Of a DNA stretch of 64,000 nucleotides, positions 43,066 to 52,499 are shown one piece after another. Position numbers and translations under genes: made by a program. Position 1 is the stretch's first letter, and each line of letters begins with the position of its first letter. The notes below the pieces were generated by a model. It ran no database searches. It saw only the letters and a list, made by a program, of their open reading frames with translations, and had not been told where the DNA came from. Source of the stretch: an uncultured Eubacteriales bacterium (GTDB taxonomy: Bacteria; Bacillota; Clostridia; Oscillospirales; Acutalibacteraceae); assembly GCA_900317025.1 (NCBI GenBank), contig ONFG01000011.1:54264-118263 (forward strand), in the 5' to 3' direction.

Positions 43066-44072
43066 TTATGCTATAACGACTCCCTCGCCGCTCTTGATTA
43101 CTTCGCCCATGACGTAGGCGTCTTCGCCGTTTGCTTTGAGGATCTCGACTGCCTTCTGCGCGTCTGCCTTGTCAACAACAACGCTCATGCCCTCTCGGGG
43201 ATATTGCCCGTCTTCATGATGAGGTCGAAGATCGGGAGGATTTTGAGAGACGACTTGTCAATCTTAGCCGCATAACCCTCGGGAAGGCTTCTCGGGATAT
43301 TCTCGTAGAAGCCGCCGCCTGTGATGTGGGAAACCGCCTTTACATTCACCTGATCGAAGAGAGCGAGCATGGGCTTTACATAGATCTTTGTCGGAGTGAG
43401 GAGCGTTTCGCCGATCGACTTTCCGCCGAGCGCCTCGACCGGGCTTTTGATGTCGGCGCTCTCAACGTCGAACACCTTTCTCACGAGCGAGAAGCCGTTG
43501 GAGTGAACGCCGCTCGAGGGGATAGCGATGATAGCATCGTCCTCTTTGACAGACGTCTTGTCGAGGATCTTTGCGCGGTCAACTACGCCTACCGAGAAGC
43601 CGGCGAGGTCGTATTCGTCTTCAGGGTAGAAGCCCGGCATCTCAGCCGTTTCACCGCCGACGAGCGCACAGCCCGACTGAACGCAGCCCTCTGCAACGCC
43701 CTTTACTATAGCCTCGATACGCTCCGGCACATTCTTGCCGCAGGCGATGTAATCGAGGAAGAACTGCGGCTTTGCTCCGCAGCAGATGATGTCGTTCACG
43801 CACATTGCAACGCAGTCGATGCCGACCGTGTCGTGCTTGTCCATGAGGAACGCGATCTTGAGCTTCGTGCCTACGCCGTCCGTACCGGAAACGAGCACGG
43901 GGCGTGTGATGCCCGTCATGTCAAGCTCGAAGAGGCCGCCGAAGCCGCCGATGTCGGAAACGACGCCCGATGTCATAGTTTTTGCGATGTGGCTTTTCAT
44001 TAGCTCAACGGCCTTGTAGCCCGCCGTAATGTCAACGCCTGCCGCCTTATAGCTTTCGCTGCAGCTTTTCAT
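43066..44072 (-). pseudogene. purM: FGAM cyclo-ligase (AIR synthetase), broken by about 31 nt lost near the 3' end
   Basis: PurM closes FGAM to AIR. The first frame encodes the usual enzyme from [16 protein letters not shown] through [15 protein letters not shown] to GNIPERA and then stops at 43185. The natural end continues in another frame: [33 protein letters not shown], then TAA at 43066. Family members read IPEREMFNTFNMGIGMSVVV here, so about 31 nt coding EMFNTFNMGI are missing between 43188 and 43195. The loss removes one of the most conserved PurM motifs and shifts the frame, so the product is probably inactive unless the gap is an assembly error. The start codon overlaps the purF stop (TAATG). 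Confidence 0.9.
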
Positions 44073-45538
44073 TATTCTTCACCCTTTTTAACTTTGTTTT
44101 TCTTTTCTTCGGGAATGGGCTGTTCAAATTTGTTTTTGTTGCCCTTAGGTATTCTTGTGGGGTACTTCTCGTCGAAGCAAGCGAGACAGAAGCCCGTGCA
44201 GTGACCGCCCTCGGCGATCTTCTTCACGTCTTCATACGCAAGGTAGCCCAGCGAATCCGCGCCGATTATCTTCTCGATCTCAGGGATCGTGTGCTTACAG
44301 GCGATGAGCTTATCCTTCGAGTCGATGTCTACGCCGTAGTAGCAGGGAGCGATGAACGGCGGCGCGGAGGATCTTACGTGTACCTCGACTGCGCCCGCCT
44401 CTCTGATAAGGCGGACGATACGCGCGCTTGTCGTACCTCTGACGATCGAGTCGTCTACCATAACGACCCTCTTGCCCGCTACGACCTCTGAGATGGGGTT
44501 GAGCTTTATCTTGACCTTATCCTCTCTCGACTTCTGACCGGGAGCGATAAACGTTCTGCCTATGTATTTGTTCTTGATGAAGCCGATTCCGTAAGGGATA
44601 CCGGATTCCTTTGCGTAACCGATAGCCGCGTCAAGGCCGGAATCGGGAACGCCGATAACGACGTCGGCGTCAACGGGGTGAGCCTTTGCGAGAAGCTCGC
44701 CCGCTCTTACTCTTGCCGCGTGAACGCTTCTGCCGTCAACGCGGGAGTCGGGTCTTGCGAAGTAGATGTGCTCGAAGATGCAGAGCGACTGCTCCTGCTC
44801 GCCGCAGTGATCGGTTATCGAGCGGATGCCCTCGGCACCAAACACAACGATCTCGCCCGGGAGGATATCCTTGACGAACCTTGCGCCTACGGCGTCAAGC
44901 GCGCAGGTCTCGGAGGCTACGATATATCTGCCGTCCTCCGTCATGCCGTAGCAAAGCGGGCGGAAGCCTCTCGGGTCGCGCGCGGCGATGAGCTTCGACG
45001 GCGACATCACAACGAGCGAATACGCTCCGTCGATCCTGCTCATGGCTCTGTTTACAGCCTCTTCGATAGAAGGGCAGTTGAGGCGCTCCTTCGTTATCAT
45101 GTATGAGATGACCTCGGTGTCGCTCGTAGTGTGGAAGATCGAGCCCTGAAGCTCCAGCTCCTCTCTCAGCTCGGCGGAATTAACGAGGTTGCCGTTATGG
45201 GCAAGGGCCATTCTTCCCTTTACGTGGTTTACAACGATCGGCTGAACGTTGGAGCGGTCGTTGTTGCCCGTCGTGCCGTAGCGAACGTGGCCGATCGCCA
45301 TGTTGCCCTGACCGAGCTTATCCATAACGTCGGGTCTGAAAACGTCGTTGACAAGCCCGAGGTCCTTGTAGCTCGTTATCACGCCGTCGTTGTTGATGGC
45401 GATGCCGCAGCCCTCCTGACCTCTGTGCTGGAGGGCAAACAGGCCGTAGTATACCGTGGAAGCCACATCGGCGGTCTCGGTGCTGAAAACGCCGAAAACG
45501 CCGCATTCCTCGTGCAGCTTACTGGAATCTGTGATCAT
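44072..45538 (-). CDS. purF: Amidophosphoribosyltransferase
   Basis: First step of purine synthesis (PRPP plus glutamine to phosphoribosylamine). The 488-residue protein has a short propeptide before the nucleophile Cys in EECGVFGVF, the glutaminase [10 protein letters not shown], the PRPP loop [14 protein letters not shown] and C-terminal Cys residues ([10 protein letters not shown]) that match the iron-sulphur type of Bacillus. The ATG at 45538 follows GGGAG. It overlaps purM by one base. Confidence 0.97.
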   Translation of the reverse strand: MITDSSKLHEECGVFGVFSTETADVASTVYYGLFALQHRGQEGCGIAINNDGVITSYKDLGLVNDVFRPDVMDKLGQGNMAIGHVRYGTTGNNDRSNVQPIVVNHVKGRMALAHNGNLVNSAELREELELQGSIFHTTSDTEVISYMITKERLNCPSIEEAVNRAMSRIDGAYSLVVMSPSKLIAARDPRGFRPLCYGMTEDGRYIVASETCALDAVGARFVKDILPGEIVVFGAEGIRSITDHCGEQEQSLCIFEHIYFARPDSRVDGRSVHAARVRAGELLAKAHPVDADVVIGVPDSGLDAAIGYAKESGIPYGIGFIKNKYIGRTFIAPGQKSREDKVKIKLNPISEVVAGKRVVMVDDSIVRGTTSARIVRLIREAGAVEVHVRSSAPPFIAPCYYGVDIDSKDKLIACKHTIPEIEKIIGADSLGYLAYEDVKKIAEGGHCTGFCLACFDEKYPTRIPKGNKNKFEQPIPEEKKNKVKKGEE

Positions 45539-45560
45539 AAAATTTTCTCCCTGCAATAAA

Positions 45561-45566
45561 ATTATA
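45561..45566 (-). promoter_or_regulatory. Possible -10 box of purF
   Basis: TATAAT on the minus strand 23 bp before the start codon, without a convincing -35 box. Confidence 0.3.
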
Positions 45567-45599
45567 GTAATCGACATTGTTTATTATTTTAAGAGTGAA

Positions 45600-45800
45600 T
45601 TGCGGGGCTTTCCGATCGCAGTCTCGGCTGCCGCCTCGGTCGGTGCTTCTGCTACATAGAGGTCTCCACCGGAGACCCGCAGTCTCGGCTGCCGCCTCGG
45701 TCGGTGCTTCTACTACGTAGAGGTCTCCACCGGAGACCCGCAGTCTCGGCTGCCGACGTAGAGGTCTCCACCGGAGACCCGCACCCCCGCACCCCTTCGG
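45600..45800. repeat. 61-bp tandem repeat inside a G+C-rich element
   Basis: Two full 61-bp units (45618..45678 and 45679..45739) and a third (45740..45780) lacking exactly 20 internal bases. Each full unit contains the hairpin GGTCTCC-ACC-GGAGACC and GCAG/CTGC arms. The outer boundary sequences match the short element at 22221..22257. Confidence 0.9.
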
Positions 45801-45902
45801 GAACCCATACAAAAAATATTTATATCGTTTGCTATAGAGTCGTGATCGTGTAAAATATCAAAGCATTATTTCGTTTTCGATAAAAGCCTTTATGCTCAAG
45901 CG

Positions 45903-45928
45903 CCGTACCTGCAAGAATGCAGGTACGG
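45903..45928 (-). terminator. Perfect hairpin after purC
   Basis: 11-bp perfect stem CCGTACCTGCA / TGCAGGTACGG with a 4-nt loop 18 nt after the purC stop, without a U-run. It may be a processing or stability element. Confidence 0.45.
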
Positions 45929-45946
45929 TCGTTGTCGTTTGGATTA

Positions 45947-46657
45947 TTACTCGCCGAGAAGGCGCTTCATTACCTCTTTGTAAGCGTCCTCTGCGCCGCC
46001 CATATCTCTTCTGAAGCGGTCTTTGTCGAGCTTTTCATTTGTCTTGCTGTCCCAGAAGCGGCAGGTGTCGGGCGAGATCTCGTCCGCAAGAACGATCGTG
46101 CCGTCGGGCAGCTTGCCGAACTCGAGCTTGAAGTCAATAAGCTCGATGTTTACTTCTTTAAGGTACTCTGTGAGGACTTCGTTTACCTTGAACGCGTACT
46201 TTGCGATAGTCGCAAGCTCCTCGTCGGTCGCCCAACCCATTGCGAGGATATGATACTCGTTGACCATCGGGTCGCCGAGATCGTCGTCTTTATAGCAATA
46301 TTCAAGAACAGTTCTGCCGAGCTTTACGCCCTCTTCTACGCCGAGTCTCTTGGAAAGCGAGCCTGCAACGATGTTGCGCACGATGACCTCAAGGGGAACG
46401 ATCGAAACCTTCTTTACGACTGTCTCTCTGTCGCTGAGCTCTTCAACGTAATGAGTGGGAATGCCCTCCTTCTCAAGCATTCTCATGAGGTGGTTCGTCA
46501 CTCTGTTGTTGATAACGCCCTTACCTGCGATGGTGCCTTTTTTGAGGCCGTTGTTAGCCGTTGCGTCGTCCTTATAGGACACGATGCAATAGTTTTCGTC
46601 GTCTGTGGCAAATACCTTTTTAGCCTTGCCCTCGTACATCTGAACTGTCTTTTCCAT
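45947..46657 (-). CDS. purC: Phosphoribosylaminoimidazole-succinocarboxamide synthase
   Basis: SAICAR synthetase joins CAIR and aspartate. The 236-residue protein has [35 protein letters not shown] and [12 protein letters not shown]. The ATG at 46657 follows GGAGG. It is the second gene of the operon. Confidence 0.97.
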   Translation of the reverse strand: MEKTVQMYEGKAKKVFATDDENYCIVSYKDDATANNGLKKGTIAGKGVINNRVTNHLMRMLEKEGIPTHYVEELSDRETVVKKVSIVPLEVIVRNIVAGSLSKRLGVEEGVKLGRTVLEYCYKDDDLGDPMVNEYHILAMGWATDEELATIAKYAFKVNEVLTEYLKEVNIELIDFKLEFGKLPDGTIVLADEISPDTCRFWDSKTNEKLDKDRFRRDMGGAEDAYKEVMKRLLGE

Positions 46658-46728
46658 AACAAATTCCTCCATTTAAATTAGGAACCGGGTCGGCCGCAGC
46701 CTTGGCCTGATTCTCAGTATTGATTAGA

Positions 46729-47223
46729 TCATTTATTGTACTTCTCGGCGATCGCCTTGTCCTTAGCGAGAACGTTTTCGGCGTTCTTCGCGCGCTCGTC
46801 GTCGAGCTTCTTTGCGAGAGCCTCGTCGGTAACGGCGATGATCTCTATCGCGAGCAGTGCCGCATTTGCAGCGCCGTCGATAGCCACCGTAGCTACCGGG
46901 ATGCCCGAGGGCATCTGAACGGTCGAAAGAAGTGCGTCGAGACCGTCGAGCGTCGACGACTTGACCGGGATACCGATAACGGGAAGAGTTGTGTTCGCAG
47001 CGATCGCGCCGGCGAGATGAGCCGCCTTGCCCGCGGCGCAGATAAGCGCGCCGAATCCGTTTGCCCTTGCGTTAAGAGCGAAATCCCTTGCCTGAACGGG
47101 AGTTCTGTGAGCCGAAAATACGTGTACCTCGTAAGGCACGCCGTAATCGTCGAGCGTTTTCATCGCTTTTTCAACAACGGGCAGATCGCTGTCGCTGCCC
47201 ATGATAACAGCAACCTTTTTCAT
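46729..47223 (-). CDS. purE: N5-carboxyaminoimidazole ribonucleotide mutase or AIR carboxylase
   Basis: The 164-residue protein begins VAVIMGSDSDLP and has FSAHRTP and PVIGIPVKSS. No purK is in the operon, so it may act directly with CO2 (class II) or purK may lie elsewhere. The ATG at 47223 is chosen because an upstream in-frame TTG touches the GGAGG ribosome site. It is the first gene of the operon. Confidence 0.96.
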   Translation of the reverse strand: MKKVAVIMGSDSDLPVVEKAMKTLDDYGVPYEVHVFSAHRTPVQARDFALNARANGFGALICAAGKAAHLAGAIAANTTLPVIGIPVKSSTLDGLDALLSTVQMPSGIPVATVAIDGAANAALLAIEIIAVTDEALAKKLDDERAKNAENVLAKDKAIAEKYNK

Positions 47224-47236
47224 AATAATTATCAAC

Positions 47237-47268
47237 CTCCGAGTCGGTGAGATACATCTTCACCGGAG
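47237..47268 (-). promoter_or_regulatory. Hairpin that can mask the purE ribosome site
   Basis: In the RNA CUCC...GGUGA pairs with UCACC...GGAG, placing most of the GGAGG site (47236..47240) in a stem. Confidence 0.35.
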
Positions 47269-47312
47269 AATCATTGCTTCGCGGAGCGGCTGCCGCCGCT
47301 CACTCCGAGATA

Positions 47313-47341
47313 ATTTTATCATTCAAAAATGCATTTGTCAA
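47313..47341 (-). promoter_or_regulatory. Sigma-A promoter of the purine operon
   Basis: TTGACA (47336..47341), 17-bp spacer, TAAAAT (47313..47318) on the minus strand, giving a leader of about 83 nt that also contains a GAGCGGC/GCCGCTC hairpin. Confidence 0.88.
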
Positions 47342-47578
47342 CGCTTTTCGGGAAATCCGAAAAAATTCGCATTTCGTCCACAATTTCGGCGCTTTAAACG
47401 GTAAAAACGAGATGCTTTTACGCGCCGTTTCCGGGCTTAAAAATGCGCCGTATTGCATAAGATATCGCCTCAGTTCGGGGCAAAAAATAACGCTTTTGAC
47501 GGTCGGAAAATATCATGCTCATTTTTTGCATTACAAGATGAAAACTTATTGTAAAAGATACACAATTATCAAAGAGAC

Positions 47579-47610
47579 GCCGCCGATACCATTCATTTCG
47601 TATCGGCGGC
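47579..47610 (-). terminator. Terminator of the dockerin protein gene
   Basis: 11-bp perfect stem GCCGCCGATAC / GTATCGGCGGC with a 10-nt loop, followed by GTCTCTTTG on the minus strand. Confidence 0.65.
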
Positions 47611-47650
47611 GGGTCAAAGTATGAGGTTATTATTCTGTCGTCATATCGTA

Positions 47651-50600
47651 TCAGTCAAGCTCAAGCGTTGAGATCTCTCTTTCCTCGCCCGCGCACGAAT
47701 TTGCGTCTACAAAGTCTATCGAGTAGCGGAGGATAAGGAGCGCGTCGGCGCTGTCGATCGTCTTGTCCTCGTCAACATCGGCAACTGCCTTCGGGATACC
47801 CGTGAGCGTGTCGAGCATGAGCGAATGTCTGAGCGTGAAGAGCGCGTCATCGGAGAAGATAACGCCATCCTGCGTTGTATCGCCCATGAGCACGGTGACT
47901 TTATCGTCGCCGCCGCTCTGCTCCGTCTTTTTGAGCGTTACGGTGATCGTAAGGTCGCCCGTGATCTTCGTGACACGGAAGGTGTTCGCAACGCCCGTGT
48001 CGGCGGGACCCTTGATGTTCTTATACGCGCCCTCTGTCGCAGTGACGCTCTCTACCTCGTAGCCCTCGGCGGGGATAACGGTAAAGTTGATCTGACCGTT
48101 GCCGTCGCTAAGCTCCTCGCCGGTCTCGGAGCTTCTTGCCGTCGCGGACGTTTGGTTTTCTTCGCCCTTGGTGTAGTCCTGCGTCTTGTAAGTCGTGATC
48201 GAAGCCTCGCCGCCGTTTATAACGAAGGTGCCTGTAAAGCTCTTTGCAGGCTCCGGATCGTACTGCGGATCGTCGGGCGTATCGGTGGGAATCTCCCCTT
48301 CCGTATCGGTGGCAGGTTCGATGTCGCTCGATGTATCGGTATCGGAAGCGTCGGTGCCGGAATCGGAGTCGGTGCCGGGCGTGATGTCGGGTGCGGTGTC
48401 GCTTTCCGTCTCGCTGTCCGCTGCCGCTTCCTTCATCGTGACGATTACCGTAACGTCGCCCGTGATCTTGGTAACTCTGTAGGTGTCTGCAAGACCCGTG
48501 TCCGCGGCGCCCTTGAGGTTCTTGAAGTTCGTTTCGGGGCTTGCGGTAACGCTGTCAACCTCATAGCCGTCTGCGGGAATAAGCGTGAAGTTCACCTGAC
48601 CGCTGCCGTCGTTGACGATATCGCCGGTGTCGGCGTTCCTTGCGAACGCGGCGGTCCGGTTCTCGTTTCCGCCGTCTTCGTATTTCTGCGTGTCGTATGT
48701 CGTGACTGATACCTTTGCCGGGTCGAACTCAAACGTTACGATAAAGGGCTGTGCCTCTTCGCCCTCGGAATCGGCTTCGGTGTCGCTGTCGGTCTGAACG
48801 TCGGAGTCGGTCTTTTCGGCTTCCTTCGTGGTGATCGTTACCTCAAGGTCGCCCGTGATCTTCGTGATGCGGTAGGTGTTCGCCTTGCCGGTGTCGGCGG
48901 AGTCCTTGATATTCTTGTAAGCGCCTTCCGTAGCTGCGACGGCGTCTACGGCGCAGCCGTCCTTGAGGTTTACGGTAAAGTTGATCTGACCGTCGCCGGA
49001 CATATCTATCTCGCCCGTCTCGGAGTTGTAAGCGTAAGCGCTGTCGGTAATCGTTTCGCCGGCGAACTTCTGGGTCGTGTAAACGGTGACGTTCTCGACA
49101 CCCTCGTCGTAATTGAACTTAACGGTGTAGCCGTAGCTCCACTGAGCGTACAGCGTGACATCGCCCTCGGCCGTTATAACGTCGCCGGGAGCGTAAGCCG
49201 TACCCGTACCGTCGACCTTAGTGTTCCAGCCGGTAAAGGTCATGCCGTTGTCCTCAAACGGGTCGTCTATTATAGTGTACTTATCTCCGGAGCGAACGGT
49301 ATCTTTTTTGGCGTTGTCCGTGTTATCGTTTGAAACGTAAGTAACGCTGTAATCAACATCTTCGTGCCAGATAGCGTAAAGCTTCGTGTCGGAGTATACG
49401 TAGAAATCAGAGCCGGGTTCAACGGAAATCCCGCTGCCGTCTTTCTCGGTGTTCCACTCTATGAGGTAATCGCCCTCGCTTACGAACTTCGTTTCGTCGG
49501 GGTCGATATCGCCAAGGGTAAGCGACACGACGTCGCCCGAGGAGACGTTGATCTCCTCCGCGTCTTTGCCGTTGTTCGGGTCAAGCGTGAGCGTGCGGAT
49601 ATTGTCGGGGATCGTCTTGCCTGCGTAGATAACATAATTTGCCGAAGATTTCGCCGTCGTGCTGATAAGCTCGGTCGTGTCGGAGTATGTTACGGCTACC
49701 TTGCTGTTGGCGGAGATGCTTGGCGTCGTGCCGACGGAAAGCCCGCTTTGGCTGCTGCCGACCTGAAGCGTAAGAGCCGATGTATCGGCGCCCGTGCTGC
49801 CGCCGCCGAAACCTCCGAAGCCGCCCATGCCGCCTGCCGAGCCCCACTGAGCCACGCCCCAGTCGGAAGCGGTTGTGTTCTTATTTGTCGGCGAAGGAGC
49901 CTGCATCGTGTTGCCTATGCCGAGAACGGTACCGCTGTAGAGGTTGAAGCCGCCCTCGCTGTCAAATGCGTTGCCGGAGCTTGCCGTGATCGCGATCACT
50001 CTGCCGCCGTAGATGTCGATAGAGCCGTTGGAATCGAGCGCGTCGTTATCGTTGCCGTTGGAAGCGTCGGCGTAGATGTCGCCGCCATAGACGCTGAGCG
50101 TGAAGCCGTAATTGTTAAGGTCGCCGTTTGCGGCGTTTACAGCGTCGTCGGAAGCGGTGATGTCGATGTCGCCGCTCAGGAAGTTGAGCGTTGCCGCCTC
50201 GATGCCCTCGTAGCTCTGCTGAATGTCGATCTTAAGGCCGTCGTTGCTTGCGCCGTACTTGCCGAGGTTCATCTCATAATCGCAGTGGATGCCGTCGTCG
50301 CCTGCCTTTATCGTGATGTCGCCGGAGACGATGTCAAGCCTGCACTCGGCGTTGATGCCGTCGCCTACCGCGTCGGAGGGCTTCTCGTCCATGCCGCCGG
50401 GACCGCCGGGATTAAAACCGCCCCCGCCGCCGGGTCCGCCCGGATTGAAGCCTCCGCCCCCACCGGGAGCGCCGCTCGTCGGGAACGTGTTATTATTCGT
50501 CGCGGTCGTTGTCGAGGGGATATATACGGAGGATGTGTCGATGTTGATCGTCGGACCGTCGATCGTGAGGTACGCGTAATACTCGCTGCTCTCGTCGGGA

Positions 50601-51217
50601 GCAAGCTCCGTTTCGAGGTCGGAGTCGAGCGTCGAGCCGGACTTTATGCCGTTTTTGGCGTTCGCCTTGATGTTGAGCGTACCTTCACCCGAAACCGTTA
50701 CCTTTGAAGCGCCCTTGAACTTAACTACCGCATTTTCTGCGGCGTCGAGATCGGATGCGTATGTGTCGGTGTCGGTGCCGAATTCGGAGTATGTCTTGTC
50801 GGTCCAGTAGTCCTCGCTGTTCTCCGCTGAGTCTTCAAGCGAGACTGTGCCTTCAATGATGATGTCCGCCTGCGAATCCTTGTTGCACATAAGCGGAGCC
50901 GTCGTGTTTTTCAGCGTAAGATCCGAGAGCGTGAGCGTAACGCCCTTTATGCCCTTTTTGACCTTAACGCTGCCGCTTTCGCACGAGCCTGTGACCTTGT
51001 AACTGCCGCTCTCACTAATCGTGAGCGACGTGCCGTCGATCTTGTAGCCGGACGTGCCGCCCGAAGGGGTAATGCCGGCATCGGTAAACGTGAATGTGAC
51101 GGTATCAGCCGCCGCGCTTGCTTCTGCAGCCGATGCGGGCAAAACAGCCGCTGTACACATATTGCCCAGCAGCGCCGCCGCGCAGAGCATACTCGTTAAA
51201 ATGTTCATTTTCTTCAC
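47651..51217 (-). CDS. Secreted beta-helix carbohydrate-binding protein with InlB-like repeats and C-terminal dockerin
   Basis: The product of about 1188 residues has a signal peptide (1 to about 31). Residues 60-460 form a right-handed beta-helix like the Cthe_2159 polysaccharide-binding family (VTLTLSDLTLKN, GEGTLNIKANAKNGIKSG), interrupted by Gly/Pro repeats (PGGGGGFNPGGPGG). InlB/Listeria-Bacteroides-type repeats (GMTFTGWNTKVDGTG...LYAQW) follow at about 555-690. Three homologous modules of about 100 residues come next, each with YxTQxY/F, GQINFT or GQVNFT and TKITGD; an Asp/Ser/Thr linker separates the last two. The end is a type I dockerin with two calcium loops (DTTQDGVIFSDD, DVDEDKTIDSAD). 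It should bind plant polysaccharide or starch and dock into a cohesin scaffold. The GTG at 51217 is chosen because AGAGG lies 8 nt upstream. Confidence 0.9.
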   Translation of the reverse strand: MKKMNILTSMLCAAALLGNMCTAAVLPASAAEASAAADTVTFTFTDAGITPSGGTSGYKIDGTSLTISESGSYKVTGSCESGSVKVKKGIKGVTLTLSDLTLKNTTAPLMCNKDSQADIIIEGTVSLEDSAENSEDYWTDKTYSEFGTDTDTYASDLDAAENAVVKFKGASKVTVSGEGTLNIKANAKNGIKSGSTLDSDLETELAPDESSEYYAYLTIDGPTINIDTSSVYIPSTTTATNNNTFPTSGAPGGGGGFNPGGPGGGGGFNPGGPGGMDEKPSDAVGDGINAECRLDIVSGDITIKAGDDGIHCDYEMNLGKYGASNDGLKIDIQQSYEGIEAATLNFLSGDIDITASDDAVNAANGDLNNYGFTLSVYGGDIYADASNGNDNDALDSNGSIDIYGGRVIAITASSGNAFDSEGGFNLYSGTVLGIGNTMQAPSPTNKNTTASDWGVAQWGSAGGMGGFGGFGGGSTGADTSALTLQVGSSQSGLSVGTTPSISANSKVAVTYSDTTELISTTAKSSANYVIYAGKTIPDNIRTLTLDPNNGKDAEEINVSSGDVVSLTLGDIDPDETKFVSEGDYLIEWNTEKDGSGISVEPGSDFYVYSDTKLYAIWHEDVDYSVTYVSNDNTDNAKKDTVRSGDKYTIIDDPFEDNGMTFTGWNTKVDGTGTAYAPGDVITAEGDVTLYAQWSYGYTVKFNYDEGVENVTVYTTQKFAGETITDSAYAYNSETGEIDMSGDGQINFTVNLKDGCAVDAVAATEGAYKNIKDSADTGKANTYRITKITGDLEVTITTKEAEKTDSDVQTDSDTEADSEGEEAQPFIVTFEFDPAKVSVTTYDTQKYEDGGNENRTAAFARNADTGDIVNDGSGQVNFTLIPADGYEVDSVTASPETNFKNLKGAADTGLADTYRVTKITGDVTVIVTMKEAAADSETESDTAPDITPGTDSDSGTDASDTDTSSDIEPATDTEGEIPTDTPDDPQYDPEPAKSFTGTFVINGGEASITTYKTQDYTKGEENQTSATARSSETGEELSDGNGQINFTVIPAEGYEVESVTATEGAYKNIKGPADTGVANTFRVTKITGDLTITVTLKKTEQSGGDDKVTVLMGDTTQDGVIFSDDALFTLRHSLMLDTLTGIPKAVADVDEDKTIDSADALLILRYSIDFVDANSCAGEEREISTLELD

Positions 51218-51329
51218 AAAAGCCACCTCTTTGTAAGTATATAGAGACGTCTGCTGCGAAAGCTCTGCCGGAAAGCGATACGTAAAAATGCGCCGCGATC
51301 GGGGCGGAGCCTTCGCTTTTTACAACTTT

Positions 51330-51358
51330 ATCTTAGCACAAGCTTTAGATATATTCAA
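51330..51358 (-). promoter_or_regulatory. Promoter of the dockerin protein gene
   Basis: TTGAAT (51353..51358), 17-bp spacer, TAAGAT (51330..51335), with a leader of about 105 nt. Confidence 0.65.
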
Positions 51359-51496
51359 TAAGATTTGAACAAAAAAATTCTTAATTTTTTATGATGATTT
51401 TTTAAATTTTTGTAGATATGCATATAAAAACACACTATTTCAGCTCGTTTTCAGTTTATTTTAAGAAAATTTTAAGAATTAGTTTTTCCGGGCGCG

Positions 51497-51533
51497 AAAA
51501 AAGCTCCGCCAACGCAAAAAGCATTGACGGAGC
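51497..51533 (-). terminator. Terminator of the transketolase genes
   Basis: 13-bp stem GCTCCGTCAATGC / GCGTTGGCGGAGC with a TTTTT loop, followed by six T. Confidence 0.93.
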
Positions 51534-51554
51534 ATTGGTTTATTTATTCCGAAA

Positions 51555-52499
51555 TTACTTTCCGATGAAAGCCCTTACTTCCTTCTCGATGCCGGGTGCC
51601 GTGAAGCCGAAGATCTCGAGAAGCTCCTTTGCGGGGCCGGAGTAGCCGAAGCGATCCTGAACGCCGCACTTCTTCACCTGAACGGGGCATTTCTCGGCTA
51701 CTACCGAGAGGACAGCGTCGCCGAGACCGCCGATCACGTTGTGCTCCTCGAAGGTGATGATCCTGCCGCACTCCTTAGCAGCCTTGACGATGATCTCCTC
51801 GTCGATCGGCTTGATCGTGTGGATATTGATGACTCTTGCGTTGATACCCTGAGCCTTCATGTTGTCTGCTGCGATAACAGCCTCTCTTACGAGAAGACCC
51901 GTCGCAACGATGGCAACATCATTGCCATCGCGAAGCGTTACGCCCTTGCCAAGCTCAAACTTGTAATCGTCGTTATTGTTGACGCTCTCGATCGCAAGTC
52001 TGCCGAGACGAAGGTATACGGGACCGTCAAGCTCCAAAGCCGCCTTGACAGCGCCGAGCATCTCGTAGTGGTCGGACGGGTTGATGACCGTCATGTTCGG
52101 GATAGCTCGCATGATTGCGATATCCTCAAGGCACTGGTGAGTTGCGCCGTCTTCGCCCGTGGAGATGCCTGCGTGTGAGCCGGCGATCTTAACGTTGAGC
52201 TTCGGATACGCTACCGAGTTTCTAATCTGCTCGAAAGCTCTGCCCGTTGCGAACATTGCAAAGGACGCCGCAAACGGGATCTTGCCGCAGGCTGCGAGCC
52301 CTGCCGCAACGCCGATCATGTTGCCCTCTGCGATGCCGCAGTCGAAGAAGCGATCGGGGTAAGCCTTTTTGAAGATCGAAGTTTTTGTTGCCGCCGCAAG
52401 GTCTGCGTCGAGAACGACTATATCTTTATTTGTTTTTGCAAGCTCACAGAGAGCCTCGCCGAAGCTTTCTCTCGTTGCCTTAACTACCTTTTCTGCCAT
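51555..52499 (-). CDS. Transketolase, C-terminal subunit
   Basis: The 314-residue protein carries the pyrimidine-binding and C-terminal domains of transketolase (VVLDADLAAATKT, FDCGIAEGNMIGVAAGLA with the catalytic Glu, SHAGISTGEDGATHQ). Together with the upstream half it moves two-carbon units in the non-oxidative pentose phosphate pathway. Its ATG overlaps the stop of the first half (TGATG), so the two chains are made in step. Confidence 0.95.
   Translation of the reverse strand: MAEKVVKATRESFGEALCELAKTNKDIVVLDADLAAATKTSIFKKAYPDRFFDCGIAEGNMIGVAAGLAACGKIPFAASFAMFATGRAFEQIRNSVAYPKLNVKIAGSHAGISTGEDGATHQCLEDIAIMRAIPNMTVINPSDHYEMLGAVKAALELDGPVYLRLGRLAIESVNNNDDYKFELGKGVTLRDGNDVAIVATGLLVREAVIAADNMKAQGINARVINIHTIKPIDEEIIVKAAKECGRIITFEEHNVIGGLGDAVLSVVAEKCPVQVKKCGVQDRFGYSGPAKELLEIFGFTAPGIEKEVRAFIGK

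Larger units (their letters stand above)
45539..45946. other. Gap between purC and purF, 408 bp, repeat-rich
   Basis: It holds a possible purF -10 box, a 61-bp tandem repeat (45600..45800), an A+T stretch (45810-45890) and a G+C-rich hairpin after purC. Confidence 0.85.
47224..47650. other. Intergenic region, 427 bp
   Basis: It holds the purE leader and promoter, a stretch at 47345-47570 with no recognisable gene, and the terminator of the dockerin protein gene. Confidence 0.8.
51218..51554. other. Intergenic region, 337 bp
   Basis: It holds the leader and promoter of the dockerin gene, an A+T-rich stretch at 51360-51480, and the transketolase terminator. Confidence 0.8.

Noticed and set aside
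45600..45800. CRISPR array
   Set aside because: The 61-bp units are contiguous, have no unique spacers and no cas genes are near.
45519..45812. A 97-codon frame across the 61-bp repeats
   Set aside because: The protein repeats (AGLRWRPL) just reflect the DNA repeat, the third unit breaks the period, and no ribosome site precedes it.
47224..47320. Purine or PRPP riboswitch before purE
   Set aside because: No guanine-aptamer or ykkC-type core could be found by eye; only simple hairpins are present.
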